Source of the DNA: Candidatus Rokuibacteriota bacterium
Lineage (GTDB): Bacteria > Methylomirabilota > Methylomirabilia > Rokubacteriales > CSP1-6
Assembly: GCA_016193045.1 (NCBI GenBank)
Contig: JACPSW010000100.1
Span: 1-48,440 of the forward strand
DNA: 48,440 bases
Direction: 5' to 3'
Position numbers and translations under genes: made by a program. Shown here one piece after another: positions 1-8,038 of this stretch (the first letter of the stretch is position 1; the number at the start of each line of letters is the position of its first letter). Below the pieces are notes generated by a model that was given only the letters and a program-made list of their open reading frames with translations, was not told the DNA's origin and did not search any database.

Positions 1-200
1 CGCGAGCACATCCAGCCGTCCAGGGTGTAGGACGGGCGGCCGGTCACCAGCGCGTGCCAGCCGGGATCGATGAAGTCGGGGCCGACCTTGAACGCCTGCA
101 CGGCGAGGCCGCGCCTCCGGAATACTTCCAGCAGGCCGAGAGTGACGGTGGTCTTCCCCACGCCGCTCGAGACTCCGGCGATCACGAGCGCCGGGATCAC
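1..200 (-). CDS. cbiA: Cobyrinic acid a,c-diamide synthase, N-terminal part (runs off the window)
   Basis: ATP-dependent amidase of the cobalamin pathway that amidates side chains a and c of cobyrinic acid. Only the first 66 or so residues are here. Reading minus from a GTG at 200 gives a P-loop, [10 protein letters not shown], followed by [13 protein letters not shown] and a [11 protein letters not shown] stretch, which is the usual N-terminal signature of CbiA/CobB. The GTG overlaps the cobT stop as GTGA (197-200), so the two genes look translationally coupled. CobQ (cobyric acid synthase) has a related N-terminus, but the [12 protein letters not shown] pattern fits CbiA/CobB better. The C-terminal glutamine amidotransferase domain would lie outside the window. 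Confidence 0.85.
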   Translation of the reverse strand, partial: MIPALVIAGVSSGVGKTTVTLGLLEVFRRRGLAVQAFKVGPDFIDPGWHALVTGRPSYTLDGWMCS

Positions 201-1270
201 GCCTGCCTCTCCGAGACGCCGGCGGACTTGAAGGTCGCCATCTCGGCGTAGATCTTCACGGCGGCCTGGATCAGGAGGAACGCCAAGGCCGCGCCGGTCC
301 CCTCGCCCAGGCGCATCTCGAGATCGAGATAGGGGCGGAGGCCGAGGTGCTCGAGGATCACGCGGTGGCCCGGCTCCGCCGAGCAGTGAGAGGCAAGGAG
401 GAAGTGGCGCGCCGCCTCGGTGAGCGTCACCGCGACGAGGGCAGCGGCGCCGGCGATGAAGCCGTCCACGACGACCGGGACCCGGGCGGCGGCCCCGGCG
501 AGGACCACGCCGACGAGCCCCGCGATCTCGAAGCCCCCCACCTTGGCCAGGACGTCGAGGCCGTCGGCGGGATCGGGCCGGTTCACGGCCAGCGCCTGCC
601 TGATGATCGCCACCTTGCGCTCCCACGCCGCCTCGTCGATGCCCGTGCCCCGACCCGTGACGGCATCGATGCGGGCGCCGGTGAGCACGGCGGTGATGGC
701 GCTCGCGGCCGTGGTGTTGCCGATTCCCATCTCGCCCAGGCCGATCAGGTCGCAGCCGGACGCGACCTCCGACTCCGCGAGAGCGATCCCCCCCTCGATG
801 GCCTGCACCGCCTGGTCACGCGTCATGGCGGGCCCCCGGCAGAAGTTCTGGGTGCCGGGCGCGACCTTCCTCGCCACCAGCGCGGGGTGGGATGCCAGCG
901 GCGCGGCCACTCCGAAGTCGGCGACCACGACGCGCGCGCCCGCGTGACGCGCCAGCACATTGACGGCGGCCCCGCCGCGGAGAAAGTTCTCCAGCATCTG
1001 GGCGGTCACCACCTGAGGGTAGGCGCTCACCCCTTCCGCGACGACGCCGTGGTCGCCCGCCAGGGTGAAGATCACCGGCCGCCGCGCTGGCGGGGGCTCC
1101 TTGCCCGTGATCTCCACCAGGCGGCGGGCCAGCTCCTCAAGCCTGCCGAGACTGCCGGGGGGCTTGGTGAGCCCGTCCAGGTGGGCCTGAGCCCGCGCGG
1201 CCAGCGCGGGGTCCGGCGGGACGATCCGGCTAAGGAGCTTCTGGAGGCGCGCTGACCGGCGGTGTCTCAT
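197..1270 (-). CDS. cobT: Nicotinate-nucleotide--dimethylbenzimidazole phosphoribosyltransferase
   Basis: Transfers phosphoribose from nicotinate mononucleotide to the lower-ligand base, giving alpha-ribazole phosphate for B12 nucleotide-loop assembly. At 357 residues it has the family's normal length. Visible signatures: [10 protein letters not shown] near residue 37, [15 protein letters not shown] near 71, [11 protein letters not shown] at 178-187, and [11 protein letters not shown] near 320, whose Glu323 sits where the catalytic Glu of characterised CobT lies. The ATG at 1270 overlaps the 3' end of cobU by about 40 bases; I see no ATG, GTG or TTG nearer the cobU stop that keeps the conserved N-terminus. 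It overlaps cbiA by four bases downstream, so cobU-cobT-cbiA is one unit under the riboswitch. Confidence 0.95.
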   Translation of the reverse strand: MRHRRSARLQKLLSRIVPPDPALAARAQAHLDGLTKPPGSLGRLEELARRLVEITGKEPPPARRPVIFTLAGDHGVVAEGVSAYPQVVTAQMLENFLRGGAAVNVLARHAGARVVVADFGVAAPLASHPALVARKVAPGTQNFCRGPAMTRDQAVQAIEGGIALAESEVASGCDLIGLGEMGIGNTTAASAITAVLTGARIDAVTGRGTGIDEAAWERKVAIIRQALAVNRPDPADGLDVLAKVGGFEIAGLVGVVLAGAAARVPVVVDGFIAGAAALVAVTLTEAARHFLLASHCSAEPGHRVILEHLGLRPYLDLEMRLGEGTGAALAFLLIQAAVKIYAEMATFKSAGVSERQA

Positions 1271-1826
1271 GGAAGGGCTGGTCCTTCAACCGCAATGGCA
1301 GCCCGGCCACCATCAGCACGACCCGGTCGGCCGCCCGGGCCACGGTCTGGTTGACGGTGCCGAGGAGATCCCGAAAGCGAAGACCCGAGGCCGTCTCGGG
1401 ATGCACTCCCTCTCCCACCTCGTTGGAGACCAGGATCAGGGAGTACGGGCGCTCGTCCACGAACTTGGCGAGGGCCTCGCCACCGGCCAGGATCGCTTCG
1501 TCCGCCAGCCCGCGCTGGAGCTGGTTGGCCACCCAGAGCGTCAGGCAATCCACGAGGACCGTATCGGTCTGGCCGGCGAGCCGGCGGAGCGCCCCCACCA
1601 GCTCGACCGGCTCCTCCACGGTGAGCCAGGAACGCGGGCGGTCTTCGCGGTGCCGGCGGATCCGCGCCGCCATGTCGGTGTCGAGCGCCTCCGCCGTGGC
1701 CACCACGCTCACCCGCGGGCCGCCGACAAGGGCCTGGGACACCGCATAGCGGCTCTTGCCGCTCCGGGCGCCTCCCAGAATGAGGAGCGAAGACGGGCGA
1801 AGGGGAAAGCTGAAGCGCGAAGGCAT
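1230..1826 (-). CDS. cobU: Adenosylcobinamide kinase / adenosylcobinamide-phosphate guanylyltransferase
   Basis: Bifunctional enzyme that phosphorylates adenosylcobinamide and then attaches GMP, making the GDP-cobinamide used by CobS. At 198 residues it is close to the usual length. It opens with an N-terminal P-loop (GGARSGKSRYA, about residues 18-28), followed by VDCLTLWVANQL and VSNEVGEGVHPE motifs typical of CobU/CobP. It is the first gene of the riboswitch-controlled operon: the ATG lies about 40 bases after the riboswitch, with an AGGGAGG purine block 10 bases upstream. The end overlaps cobT. Its partners cobS and cobC are also in the window but 9 kb away in a different operon. Confidence 0.95.
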   Translation of the reverse strand: MPSRFSFPLRPSSLLILGGARSGKSRYAVSQALVGGPRVSVVATAEALDTDMAARIRRHREDRPRSWLTVEEPVELVGALRRLAGQTDTVLVDCLTLWVANQLQRGLADEAILAGGEALAKFVDERPYSLILVSNEVGEGVHPETASGLRFRDLLGTVNQTVARAADRVVLMVAGLPLRLKDQPFHETPPVSAPPEAP

Positions 1827-1865
1827 GAGCCCGGACCCTCCCTCGAAGACCGGTGCTTGGTGACG

Positions 1866-2042
1866 GGCGTCCGGGCAGGTCTCCTGGCTTTCGGATCGTC
1901 CTACTTCCCACGCCTTCCCGGTCCGGGACTAGCCGGACCAGTGGCCGTCGTGGGGTTCGTCCCCGATTACAGTGACGGGGTCGCGGCGGCTTCGCACCGC
2001 CTTCCCTGTGGCCCACTCGGGTGGGCCACCCGGACACCTGTG
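1866..2042 (-). promoter_or_regulatory. Cobalamin riboswitch
   Basis: On the minus strand this leader holds the B12 box AGCCAGGAGACCTGCC (complement of about 1873-1890), preceded by GCCACTGG, CGGGAAGGCG and GGGAAGGCGGTGCGAAGCC blocks in the order of the B12 aptamer. The outer strands GGTGTCC and GGACGCC can pair as P1. It sits between a promoter and cobU, as expected for an element that shuts the operon off when adenosylcobalamin is plentiful. I do not see a clear intrinsic terminator after it, so control of translation initiation is more likely than attenuation; that part is inference. Confidence 0.93.
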
Positions 2043-2050
2043 ACGGCCAG

Positions 2051-2080
2051 AGACTACCCGCGATCGCGCGGGCTTGTCAA
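2051..2080 (-). promoter_or_regulatory. Sigma70-type promoter of the cobalamin operon
   Basis: On the minus strand TTGACA (complement of 2075-2080) is followed after 18 bases by TAGTCT (complement of 2051-2056), just ahead of the riboswitch. A perfect -35 and a fair -10 in the right place make this the likely promoter of cobU-cobT-cbiA. Confidence 0.6.
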
Positions 2081-2081
2081 G

Positions 2082-2113
2082 GCGGGGTCAGGCTTGTGCG
2101 GGGTCAGGCTTGC
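2082..2113. repeat. Tandem pair of 16-bp repeat units carrying GGGGTCAGG
   Basis: GCGGGGTCAGGCTTGT is followed directly by GCGGGGTCAGGCTTGC. The core GGGGTCAGG is the same as in the two interspersed repeat families elsewhere in the window, so this looks like a degenerate or truncated relative. It lies immediately upstream of the -35 of the cobalamin operon. Confidence 0.6.
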
Positions 2114-2223
2114 GTGCGCGCGGGGCGCGGAAAGGAAAAACCCCGAGCGGGCGGAAGGGTCCTTGCTTTCGCCAGCGCAACCTTCGGGGGGAGGAATCGG
2201 AAGGGGGGCGGAGCCCCCCTCCG

Positions 2224-2260
2224 AAATAGAAAACCCCCTCCCGCGTGCGGTGGGAGGGGG
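2224..2260 (-). terminator. hslR: Intrinsic terminator after the S4-domain gene
   Basis: CCCCCTCCC (2234-2242) and GGGAGGGGG (2252-2260) form a perfect 9-bp stem with a 9-base loop. Read on the minus strand the stem is followed by TTTTCTATTT, a classic intrinsic terminator for the gene ending at 2440. A second G/C-rich hairpin (GGGGGGC...GCCCCCC, about 2203-2219) follows it. The rest of 2081-2439 shows no convincing gene. Confidence 0.7.
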
Positions 2261-2425
2261 CGGCGGGGTTCCCGCGTAGGCTACCCATTGTAGCCGCGGC
2301 CCCGCGATGGCGTACGGAGTTCAAAGGCAATGCCAGGCGGTGATGAGGGAGAAGATGTTGGAATGTCTACGAAAACAGAGATGCCGAAGGGCCCAACGGG
2401 TGTCAGGCGGCGAGCAGCGGTGTCA

Positions 2426-2437
2426 GTGTCGCGACAC
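2426..2437. other. 12-bp perfect palindrome
   Basis: GTGTCGCGACAC is a perfect dyad just beyond the 3' end of the S4-domain gene. It lies in a stretch that also repeats GGTGTCAG twice (near 2398 and 2419). It could be an operator or chance; no gene starts next to it. Confidence 0.35.
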
Positions 2438-2439
2438 GC

Positions 2440-2805
2440 CTACCAGCGGCCCAGACGGTCCAGCAGGCGGCGCTCCCGCTTGGTCGGGCGGCCACTCCCC
2501 CTGGGGCGGTAGACGGGCGGAGGCGTCGGAACCAGTTCGGGAGGGGGCGGGGGGGTGAGATCCTCGTAGAGGAGCTGGGCCCGGAGCGCCGAGCCCCGCC
2601 GCTCGGCCAGCGCGAGGACCTTGATGATCTTCTTCCCCCTGGGCAGGGTAATCCGGAGCATGTCCCCCGCCCGGAGCAATTTGGCGGGCTTGGCCGAGTT
2701 CCGGTTGACGTCCACCTTGCCCCCGTCGCACGCGGCCGCCGCCAGGCTCCGGCTCTTGAAGAAACGCGCGGCCCAGAGCCACTTGTCCACCCGCACCTCG
2801 TTCAT
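2440..2805 (-). CDS. hslR: S4-domain RNA-binding protein, Hsp15-like
   Basis: Small ribosome-associated RNA-binding protein; in E. coli Hsp15 rescues 50S subunits carrying stalled nascent chains. From the ATG at 2805 the 121-residue protein begins MNEVRVDKWLWAARFFKSRS, the S4 fold signature, then has GGKVDVNRNSAKPAKLLRAGD and a basic, proline-rich C-terminal tail ending with KRERRLLDRL. The reading frame stays open upstream to 2922, but that extension is low-complexity and the S4 domain starts normally at 2805. The Shine-Dalgarno is weak. It is a single gene with its own terminator, next to a divergent triple-GAF gene. The family assignment is firm; the exact role here is inferred. Confidence 0.88.
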   Translation of the reverse strand: MNEVRVDKWLWAARFFKSRSLAAAACDGGKVDVNRNSAKPAKLLRAGDMLRITLPRGKKIIKVLALAERRGSALRAQLLYEDLTPPPPPELVPTPPPVYRPRGSGRPTKRERRLLDRLGRW

Positions 2806-2827
2806 GTCATCTTGAGTGTACGGCCGA

Positions 2828-2937
2828 ACTCCCTTCTCCAGGGTTGGCGCTCGCCGGCGCGGCCTGCCCGCCTGCGCCGGTACACCCGCCCGAGAGAAGG
2901 GAGCCTTCCCCTTCCCGGGCAACTTTCATGCCCGGTG
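2828..2937. other. Hairpin-rich intergenic leader, unassigned
   Basis: CTCCCTTCTC (from 2828) pairs with GAGAAGGGAG about 56 bases later. Nested inside are GGGT/ACCC and CCGGCGC/GCGCCGG pairings. A separate hairpin CCGGGCA-ACTTTCA-TGCCCGG follows near 2917-2937. No known riboswitch consensus is recognisable. The region sits between divergent genes, so it could be part of the 5' leader of either or simply a repeat. The rest of 2806-3030 shows nothing else. Confidence 0.35.
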
Positions 2938-3030
2938 CCTTCAGCAGGCAAATTGCCAACTTCGGGAGAGGCCGGCGCCACCGTTGCACAGCGGGTGGGC
3001 GATCAGGGGACCCCCGGTGCACGACCCCCT

Positions 3031-3057
3031 GTGCAGTATATAATCCCTGGCAAGGAG
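3031..3057 (+). promoter_or_regulatory. Promoter -10 and ribosome binding site of the triple-GAF gene
   Basis: A perfect TATAAT lies at 3039-3044, and AAGGAG at 3052-3057 precedes the ATG at 3071. No good -35 is visible 16-18 bases upstream. If the TATAAT is used, the untranslated leader is only about 20 bases long. Confidence 0.5.
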
Positions 3058-3070
3058 CCCCCACCCCACC

Positions 3071-4600
3071 ATGCCGGATCCCCTGCGGTCTGACGCCCGC
3101 ATCGAGGCCGTGCTCAGCCAGCTGAGCCATGCAGCCAATCTCGGGATCTCTCCCGAGGAGCTCCTCAAGCGGGCGATGGATGGGCTCCTCCAGGTGACCC
3201 GCGCGCCGGCCGGTCTGGCCTGCTTGGCCGACCCCGAGGGCAAGACGCTGGAGGTCGTGTCCATCCGGGGGATCCGTCCCGCGGCGGCCCGCGCGTTGCC
3301 GCAGGCGTTTCGCCTGGAGGTGGAGCGGGGATCGGAGTACGTGACCCGGCCCATCAGGATCGGGGAGGAAACGTTCCCGGGACTGGAAAAGCTCCAGGCC
3401 AGCTTCAGCGCCGAGGGGATCGGCGGCGGAATCCTGTTGCCCCTTTCCAGCGACGGGCGGCTCCTCGGGCTTCTGATGGCGATGTTCCGGGCGGGTGGCG
3501 AGACCCGGCTGCTCCCCGACGCCGCCCTGGAGGCGCTTCAGCGGCAGCTGTCCACGGCGCTGCAAAACGCCCGGGTCCGCCAGAGCCTTCAGTCCACCAA
3601 TACCGATCTCCTCCGCCTCCTGACGCTGGCGAAGATCCTCGCCGAGCCCCGCGACCTGGAGCACACCCTCACCATGGTGGCCCAGGCGGCCAAGTCCTTT
3701 TCGGGGGCGGTGGCCACGGCCGTCTGGCTGGCCGATCCCGTCGCCAAGTCGCTGCGGCGAATCGTGCTTCTCGCGCCGGAAGGGCCGGAACCCTTCCGCC
3801 CGACACAGTTCGCGTACGGCGAGGGCATCGCGGGGTGGGTCGCCGCGAACGGTGAGGCCCTCCACGTCGAGGATCCGCCGACCGATCCGCGCGTGGCCGC
3901 CAAGAGGTGGGCGCAGAGCCTGGGGATCCGGAGCATCTACGGCTTCCCCCTGCGCTTCGGGGACGCGCTGGTGGGAGTTCTGTCGGTCAGCACCTCTGCT
4001 CCGCTCCCGGCCCCCCAGCTCTCGCTCTTCGGGACGTTCTGCGATCATGCGGCGCTGGCCATCGGCCAGGCCGGCCTGCTGAGGACCCAGGAGGTTCACG
4101 CCGAGCAGCTCGGAAGCCTCGTCCGGGTGGCCGAGGCCGTCAACGCCGGGCGGCCGCGCGGCGCGGTCCTGGGAATGATCGCCGAGGCGTGCCGGCGCGC
4201 CACCGGCGCGACCTGGCTCGCCGTGTGGAGGGCCGAGGGGAAGAGCCGGAGGCTCTCGCTCTTTTTCGCCGATCCGCCGGAGCGCCAACCGCCTGTTCGA
4301 CCGCGTCGCGTCAGCTATGGCGCGGGGCTGGCCGGCTGGACCGCGCTTCACCGGCGCGCGCGGGTCACGGCCGACGTCCACGCGGATCCCGCCGCAGGCG
4401 ATCTCGACTGGTACAGGACTCGGGGGATTCGGGGCAGCGCCTCGCTGCCACTTCTCGCCGCCGGGAAGCTCCTCGGCGTCCTCGAGCTCGGGACCCCGGC
4501 ACCCCTGGCTGCGGAGCAACTCCGCCTGGTCGAGGGATACGCGGCCCTGACGGCCGCCTGCCTGGCCCGTTCTCCGAGAACGGCCGGAGGCCGACCGTGA
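3071..4600 (+). CDS. Protein of three GAF domains without an output domain
   Basis: A soluble 509-residue protein made almost wholly of three GAF-like modules, roughly residues 20-170, 185-340 and 355-505. Typical GAF landmarks repeat in each: GEGIAGWVAANGEALHVEDPPTD style strands in the second, and SYGAGLAGW...V..DVHADP in the third, each followed by an LL-GVL-(L/V)S strand. I see no kinase, GGDEF, HTH or phosphatase module, so it probably passes a ligand or redox signal to a partner rather than acting alone. No signal peptide or membrane segment. It lies 16 bases before the carboxyltransferase gene, which suggests co-transcription, but a functional tie is unknown. Confidence 0.75.
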   Translation: MPDPLRSDARIEAVLSQLSHAANLGISPEELLKRAMDGLLQVTRAPAGLACLADPEGKTLEVVSIRGIRPAAARALPQAFRLEVERGSEYVTRPIRIGEETFPGLEKLQASFSAEGIGGGILLPLSSDGRLLGLLMAMFRAGGETRLLPDAALEALQRQLSTALQNARVRQSLQSTNTDLLRLLTLAKILAEPRDLEHTLTMVAQAAKSFSGAVATAVWLADPVAKSLRRIVLLAPEGPEPFRPTQFAYGEGIAGWVAANGEALHVEDPPTDPRVAAKRWAQSLGIRSIYGFPLRFGDALVGVLSVSTSAPLPAPQLSLFGTFCDHAALAIGQAGLLRTQEVHAEQLGSLVRVAEAVNAGRPRGAVLGMIAEACRRATGATWLAVWRAEGKSRRLSLFFADPPERQPPVRPRRVSYGAGLAGWTALHRRARVTADVHADPAAGDLDWYRTRGIRGSASLPLLAAGKLLGVLELGTPAPLAAEQLRLVEGYAALTAACLARSPRTAGGRP

Positions 4601-4616
4601 TGATCGGGACTCAGCC

Positions 4617-6173
4617 ATGGTCTGGGAACCCGAGATCGAAGAGCTGAAGCGCCGCCTGGAGCTGGCCAGGCAGATGGGCGGCCCGGCCAACGTCCGCCGC
4701 CAGCACGAGGGCGGGAAGCTCACCGTGCGGGAGCGCATCGAGCGTCTGCTGGATCCCGGCAGCTTCCACGAGACCGGAGCCCTGGCGGGGATCGCCACCT
4801 ACGAGAACGGGAACCTGGCGGCCCTCCGGCCCGCCAATTTCGTCATGGGCACCGGGCGCATCGACGGGCGCCGCGTCGTCGTGGGGGGCGACGACTTCAC
4901 GGTTCGCGGCGGGGCCGCCGACGCTTCGATCGGAGGCAAACAGGGGTACGGCGAGAGGATGGCGCGGGAGCTGCGCCTCCCGCTGGTTCGCCTCGTGGAC
5001 GGCACGGGCGGCGGCGGCAGCGTGAAGACCTACGAGATGACCGGCCGCACCTACGTGCCGGGGAATCCGACCTGGGACGTCGTCTCCCAGGCGCTCAACG
5101 AGATCCCCGTCGTCGGCGCCGCCATGGGGTCGGTGGCGGGGCTCGGAGCGGCCCGCGTGGCGTGCTCCCACTTCTCGATCATGGTCCGGGGAACCGCCCA
5201 GGTGTTTATCGCCGGCCCGCCCGTGGTCAAGCGCGGGCTCAACGAGGACGTGGACAAGGAGACGCTCGGGGGCTCCCACATCCACGCCCGCGGCAGCGGC
5301 GTGGTGGACAATGAAGCGGAGAGCGAAGAAGATGCGTTCCGCCAGATCCGCAGCTTCCTCTCGTACCTCCCCCCCAACGTCTGGCAGATGCCGTCCCGGG
5401 CGACCCCGGCCGACGACCCGGCCCGGCGGGAGGAAGCGCTCCTCTCCATCATCCCGCGCAACCGGCGCCAGCCCTACGACGTGCGGCGCCTCCTGGCCCA
5501 CGTGGTGGACCGCGACTCGCTCTTCGAGATCGCGCCCTACTACGGCCGGTCCCTCGTGACGGTGCTCGCCCGTCTCGACGGCTACCCGGTGGGGGTCCTG
5601 GCTAACGACCCCAAGTTTCATGGCGGCGCGCTGACCGCGGACGGCTCGGAGAAGATGACGCGCTTCGTGGACCTCTGCGACACCTTCCACCTGCCGGTGG
5701 TGAATTTCGTGGACCAGCCGGGGTTCCTGATCGGCGTCGCCGCCGAGCGGGCCGGCACCGTGCGCAAGGGCGTACGGGCCCTCTCGGCGGTCTACCAGGC
5801 TACGGTGCCGTGGGTCTCGATCATCGTCCGGCGGGTCTTCGGGGTCGCGGGCGCGGGCCACGGGAACGTCCAGGCGTTGAACCTCCGCTACGCCTGGCCC
5901 TCGGGGGACTGGGGCTCGCTGCCGCTCGAGGGCGGCATCGAGGCCGCCTACCGCCGCGAACTTGACGCCGCGCCCGATCGGGAGCACCTTAGAAGGGAGA
6001 TCGAGGAGCGCCTGAACCGGCTCAGGTCGCCGTTCAGGACCGCTGAGGCGTTCGGCATCGAGGAGATCATCGACCCGCGGGACACGCGCCCGCTGCTCAC
6101 GGACTGGGCGGCCCTGGCCTACGAGAACGAGGCCACGCGGCTGGGTCCCAAATTTCGAGGGATGCGTCCCTGA
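4617..6173 (+). CDS. Acyl-CoA carboxylase, carboxyltransferase (beta) subunit
   Basis: Transfers carboxyl from carboxybiotin to an acyl-CoA (propionyl-, methylcrotonyl- or similar). At 518 residues it is the usual length. N-terminal ELARQMGGPANVRRQHEGGKLTVRERIERLLDPGSF is followed by GG-rich oxyanion loops (GTGGGGSVKTYE, AAMGSVAGLGAARVACSHF) and the C-terminal crotonase-fold half with VVNFVDQPGFLIGVAAERAGTVRKG. No biotin carboxylase or biotin carrier gene is in the window, so the holoenzyme partners lie elsewhere. A second carboxyltransferase at 11850-13379 is clearly a different subfamily. The next gene starts one base after the stop. Substrate cannot be read from the sequence. Confidence 0.9.
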   Translation: MVWEPEIEELKRRLELARQMGGPANVRRQHEGGKLTVRERIERLLDPGSFHETGALAGIATYENGNLAALRPANFVMGTGRIDGRRVVVGGDDFTVRGGAADASIGGKQGYGERMARELRLPLVRLVDGTGGGGSVKTYEMTGRTYVPGNPTWDVVSQALNEIPVVGAAMGSVAGLGAARVACSHFSIMVRGTAQVFIAGPPVVKRGLNEDVDKETLGGSHIHARGSGVVDNEAESEEDAFRQIRSFLSYLPPNVWQMPSRATPADDPARREEALLSIIPRNRRQPYDVRRLLAHVVDRDSLFEIAPYYGRSLVTVLARLDGYPVGVLANDPKFHGGALTADGSEKMTRFVDLCDTFHLPVVNFVDQPGFLIGVAAERAGTVRKGVRALSAVYQATVPWVSIIVRRVFGVAGAGHGNVQALNLRYAWPSGDWGSLPLEGGIEAAYRRELDAAPDREHLRREIEERLNRLRSPFRTAEAFGIEEIIDPRDTRPLLTDWAALAYENEATRLGPKFRGMRP

Positions 6174-6174
6174 C

Positions 6175-6864
6175 ATGAGCGAAGATCGGCCGAGACACAT
6201 CAGGTTCCTTCGAGTCCTGCCCGGACTGATCCTGGCGGTCGCCGCCCTCGCGTCCGCCCAGACCGGGCTGGTGCTGGTGGAGGACTGGAGCAAGCAGTCC
6301 GTGGGCGTCACGGGCATTCCGGACGGGTGGAAGGGCCAGAACTGGGGAAGCCCCGCCTACGACCTGACCGTGATCGAGGGGAGCCCGAAGGTCCTCCACC
6401 TCAAGAGCCAGAACGAGGGCTCCACGATCGTCAAAGAGGTGAAGATCAACGTCAAGGAGACGCCGGTCCTCGAATGGCAGTGGAAGGCGGTGGCGCTGCC
6501 CGCCGGGGGCGACTCCCGGAAGAAGGCCGCAGACGATCAGGCCGCCCAGATCTACGTGACGTTCCCCCGCTTCCCCTCGGCGGTGCGCTCGCGCATCATC
6601 GGCTACGTCTGGGACACCACGGCGCCCGAAGGGACCATCGTCGAGAGCGAGAAGACCTCCCTCGTCACCTATGTCATCGTGCGGTCGGGACCCAGGGATC
6701 TCGGCCGCTGGATCACCGAAACGCGCAACGTGTACGAGGACTACAAGCGGATCTACGGGGAGGAGCCGGGCGAGCTGGGCGCCGTCTCCATCGCCATCGA
6801 CTCCAACGACACCAAGTCGAGCGCCGAGTCCTACATCGGGAAGATCCTCTTCAGAAAGCCTTGA
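6175..6864 (+). CDS. Exported DUF3047 protein
   Basis: A 229-residue protein with an N-terminal signal segment (LPGLILAVAALASAQ, about residues 15-30) and a single beta-rich domain of the DUF3047 type: VEDWSKQSVGVTGIPDGWKGQ near the start, VLEWQWKAVALPAGGDSR in the middle, then DDQAAQIYVTF and a C-terminal SIAIDSNDT...IGKILF. The function of the family is not known; the fold suggests a periplasmic carbohydrate-binding-like or sensing domain. The ATG is one base after the upstream stop and its own stop overlaps the next start (TTGA at 6861-6864), so it belongs to the carboxyltransferase operon. Confidence 0.82.
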   Translation: MSEDRPRHIRFLRVLPGLILAVAALASAQTGLVLVEDWSKQSVGVTGIPDGWKGQNWGSPAYDLTVIEGSPKVLHLKSQNEGSTIVKEVKINVKETPVLEWQWKAVALPAGGDSRKKAADDQAAQIYVTFPRFPSAVRSRIIGYVWDTTAPEGTIVESEKTSLVTYVIVRSGPRDLGRWITETRNVYEDYKRIYGEEPGELGAVSIAIDSNDTKSSAESYIGKILFRKP

Positions 6865-7514
6865 GGGCGAGCGAGGAGTTCGTCAGGGAGCTGGCCCGGG
6901 AGAACAAGACGTTCTGGGCCGGCCGCGACGGCCGGCTGGACCCCCAGGCGCCTCCCGAGACGCTCCGCTCCCAGATCCGCTATCGGATGCGTCAGGGGGT
7001 CTACAACGAGCTCCGCTCGGTGGAGCTCATCGCCGCCTGGATCCCGTGGGTACCGGAGCGCGAGATCCGGGACCTCCTCCCCCGCCAGCTGGAGGACGAG
7101 CAGCGGCACTACCAGCTCCTCCGCCGGCGGCTCAGGGAAGTGGGCGAGGACCCGGACGCCTACGAGCCCCTTCCCGAATGGCAGGCCCTCTTCGACTGGC
7201 TGGTCGCCTGCCGCCAGCGCCCGACGGTAGAGAAGCTCGCCCTGTTCCAGTTCGCGGGCGAGGCCCAGTCTTGCGAGGGCTTCGAGACTCTGATCCGTTT
7301 GGCCCGCGACCTCGACCCCGAAACCTCGGAGCTCTATCGCACCCAGATCCTCCCCGACGAGTACCGGCACGCCGCCATCGGCCGCCAGGCTTTGCTCCTC
7401 CTCGCCGACACCCCCGAGCAACAGCGGCGCGCGCGCGAGGCGTGCCGCGAGATGAACCTCAAGGTGTTCGACGCCTACCAGGCCCACCGTTCCCGAGCGG
7501 ACCGCGGTTTGTGA
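6861..7514 (+). CDS. Ferritin-like (diiron) superfamily protein
   Basis: 217 residues, all helical in appearance, with two E-x-x-H-type motifs spaced as in ferritin-like four-helix bundles: QLEDEQRHYQLL and ILPDEYRHAAIGRQAL, plus GEAQSCEGFETL between. These supply Glu and His ligands for a diiron centre. The frame is open far upstream, but the first plausible start is TTG at 6861, overlapping the DUF3047 stop as TTGA; no ATG or GTG start fits the conserved region. A role in iron handling or oxidation chemistry is inference; the exact subfamily is not recognised. Confidence 0.7.
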   Translation: MRASEEFVRELARENKTFWAGRDGRLDPQAPPETLRSQIRYRMRQGVYNELRSVELIAAWIPWVPEREIRDLLPRQLEDEQRHYQLLRRRLREVGEDPDAYEPLPEWQALFDWLVACRQRPTVEKLALFQFAGEAQSCEGFETLIRLARDLDPETSELYRTQILPDEYRHAAIGRQALLLLADTPEQQRRAREACREMNLKVFDAYQAHRSRADRGL

Positions 7515-7542
7515 CGTGAACCCCGAACCCGGAGGCGACGCG

Positions 7543-7965
7543 ATGAAGGACTACGGCCCGACGGTCCTCAGGATCTTCGTGGGGGTCATCTTCGTGATGC
7601 ACCTGTACCAGCAGCTCTTCGTCTTCACACCGGCCGGGGTCGCCGGGTACATGGAGAAGGTCGCGAAGCTCCCTGCCCCGACCGTCGTGGCCTGGGTCGT
7701 CATGATCATCGGAGGCGTCGGCGGGATCATGCTGATTGTGGGGCTCTGGACCCGCGTGGCCGCGGCGGCCAACGTCGTGCACATGGTGGGAGCTCTTGTG
7801 ACGGTCAAGCTCCCGCAGGGTTTCTTGCTGAAGGGGATCATCGTGGACGCGGCCGCGGGCCGGGCCATGCATGCGGGCTACGAGTTCGAGCTGCTCCTGC
7901 TCGGTGCTTGCGTGACCCTAATCCTCACCGGCGGGGGCGCCTTGGCGATCACCCGCGACCAGTAG
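7543..7965 (+). CDS. DoxX-family integral membrane protein
   Basis: 140 residues with four hydrophobic segments (VLRIFVGVIFVMHLYQQ; TVVAWVVMIIGGVGGIML; AAANVVHMVGALVTV; FELLLLGACVTLILTGG), as in the DoxX family of small quinone/redox-linked membrane proteins. The ATG at 7543 has GGAGG seven bases upstream and is preferred over the GTG at 7516. It is the last gene of the plus-strand run that starts at 3071. A family-A repeat hairpin lies three bases past the stop and may act as a bidirectional stop signal against the convergent E1 beta gene. Confidence 0.8.
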   Translation: MKDYGPTVLRIFVGVIFVMHLYQQLFVFTPAGVAGYMEKVAKLPAPTVVAWVVMIIGGVGGIMLIVGLWTRVAAAANVVHMVGALVTVKLPQGFLLKGIIVDAAAGRAMHAGYEFELLLLGACVTLILTGGGALAITRDQ

Positions 7966-7967
7966 GC

Positions 7968-8038
7968 GGGGTCAGGTCTTGCAATCACGCAATCCCGTCT
8001 GATTTCAGAGAGAGGTGTTGGATTGCAAGACCTGACCC
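7968..8038. repeat. Family A repeat, complete hairpin copy 1
   Basis: GGGGTCAGGTCTTGCAATC (7968-7986) and GATTGCAAGACCTGACCC (8021-8038) are inverted arms around a 34-base centre. It fills the whole gap between two convergent genes, and its last base is inside the stop codon of the E1 beta gene. A near-identical element occurs at 10014-10082. Confidence 0.9.

Noticed and set aside
347..1255. Long open frames on the plus strand over cobT and cobU
   Set aside because: Arg/Gly/His-rich translations without domains; they are opposite-strand shadows of clear genes.
2828..2937. Glycine, c-di-GMP or TPP riboswitch
   Set aside because: The characteristic conserved blocks of these classes are missing; only generic hairpins are visible.
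2807..4798. 663-codon minus-strand frame across the triple-GAF gene
   Set aside because: Arg/Gly/Glu-rich shadow lacking any domain, while the plus-strand frame has three GAF modules and a promoter.
4611..6317. 568-codon minus-strand frame across the carboxyltransferase
   Set aside because: High-GC shadow; low-complexity translation with no family, fully inside a well-supported gene.
7968..8038. Family A repeat as a CRISPR unit
   Set aside because: Copies are dispersed singly and are palindromic hairpins, not regularly spaced; no cas genes.
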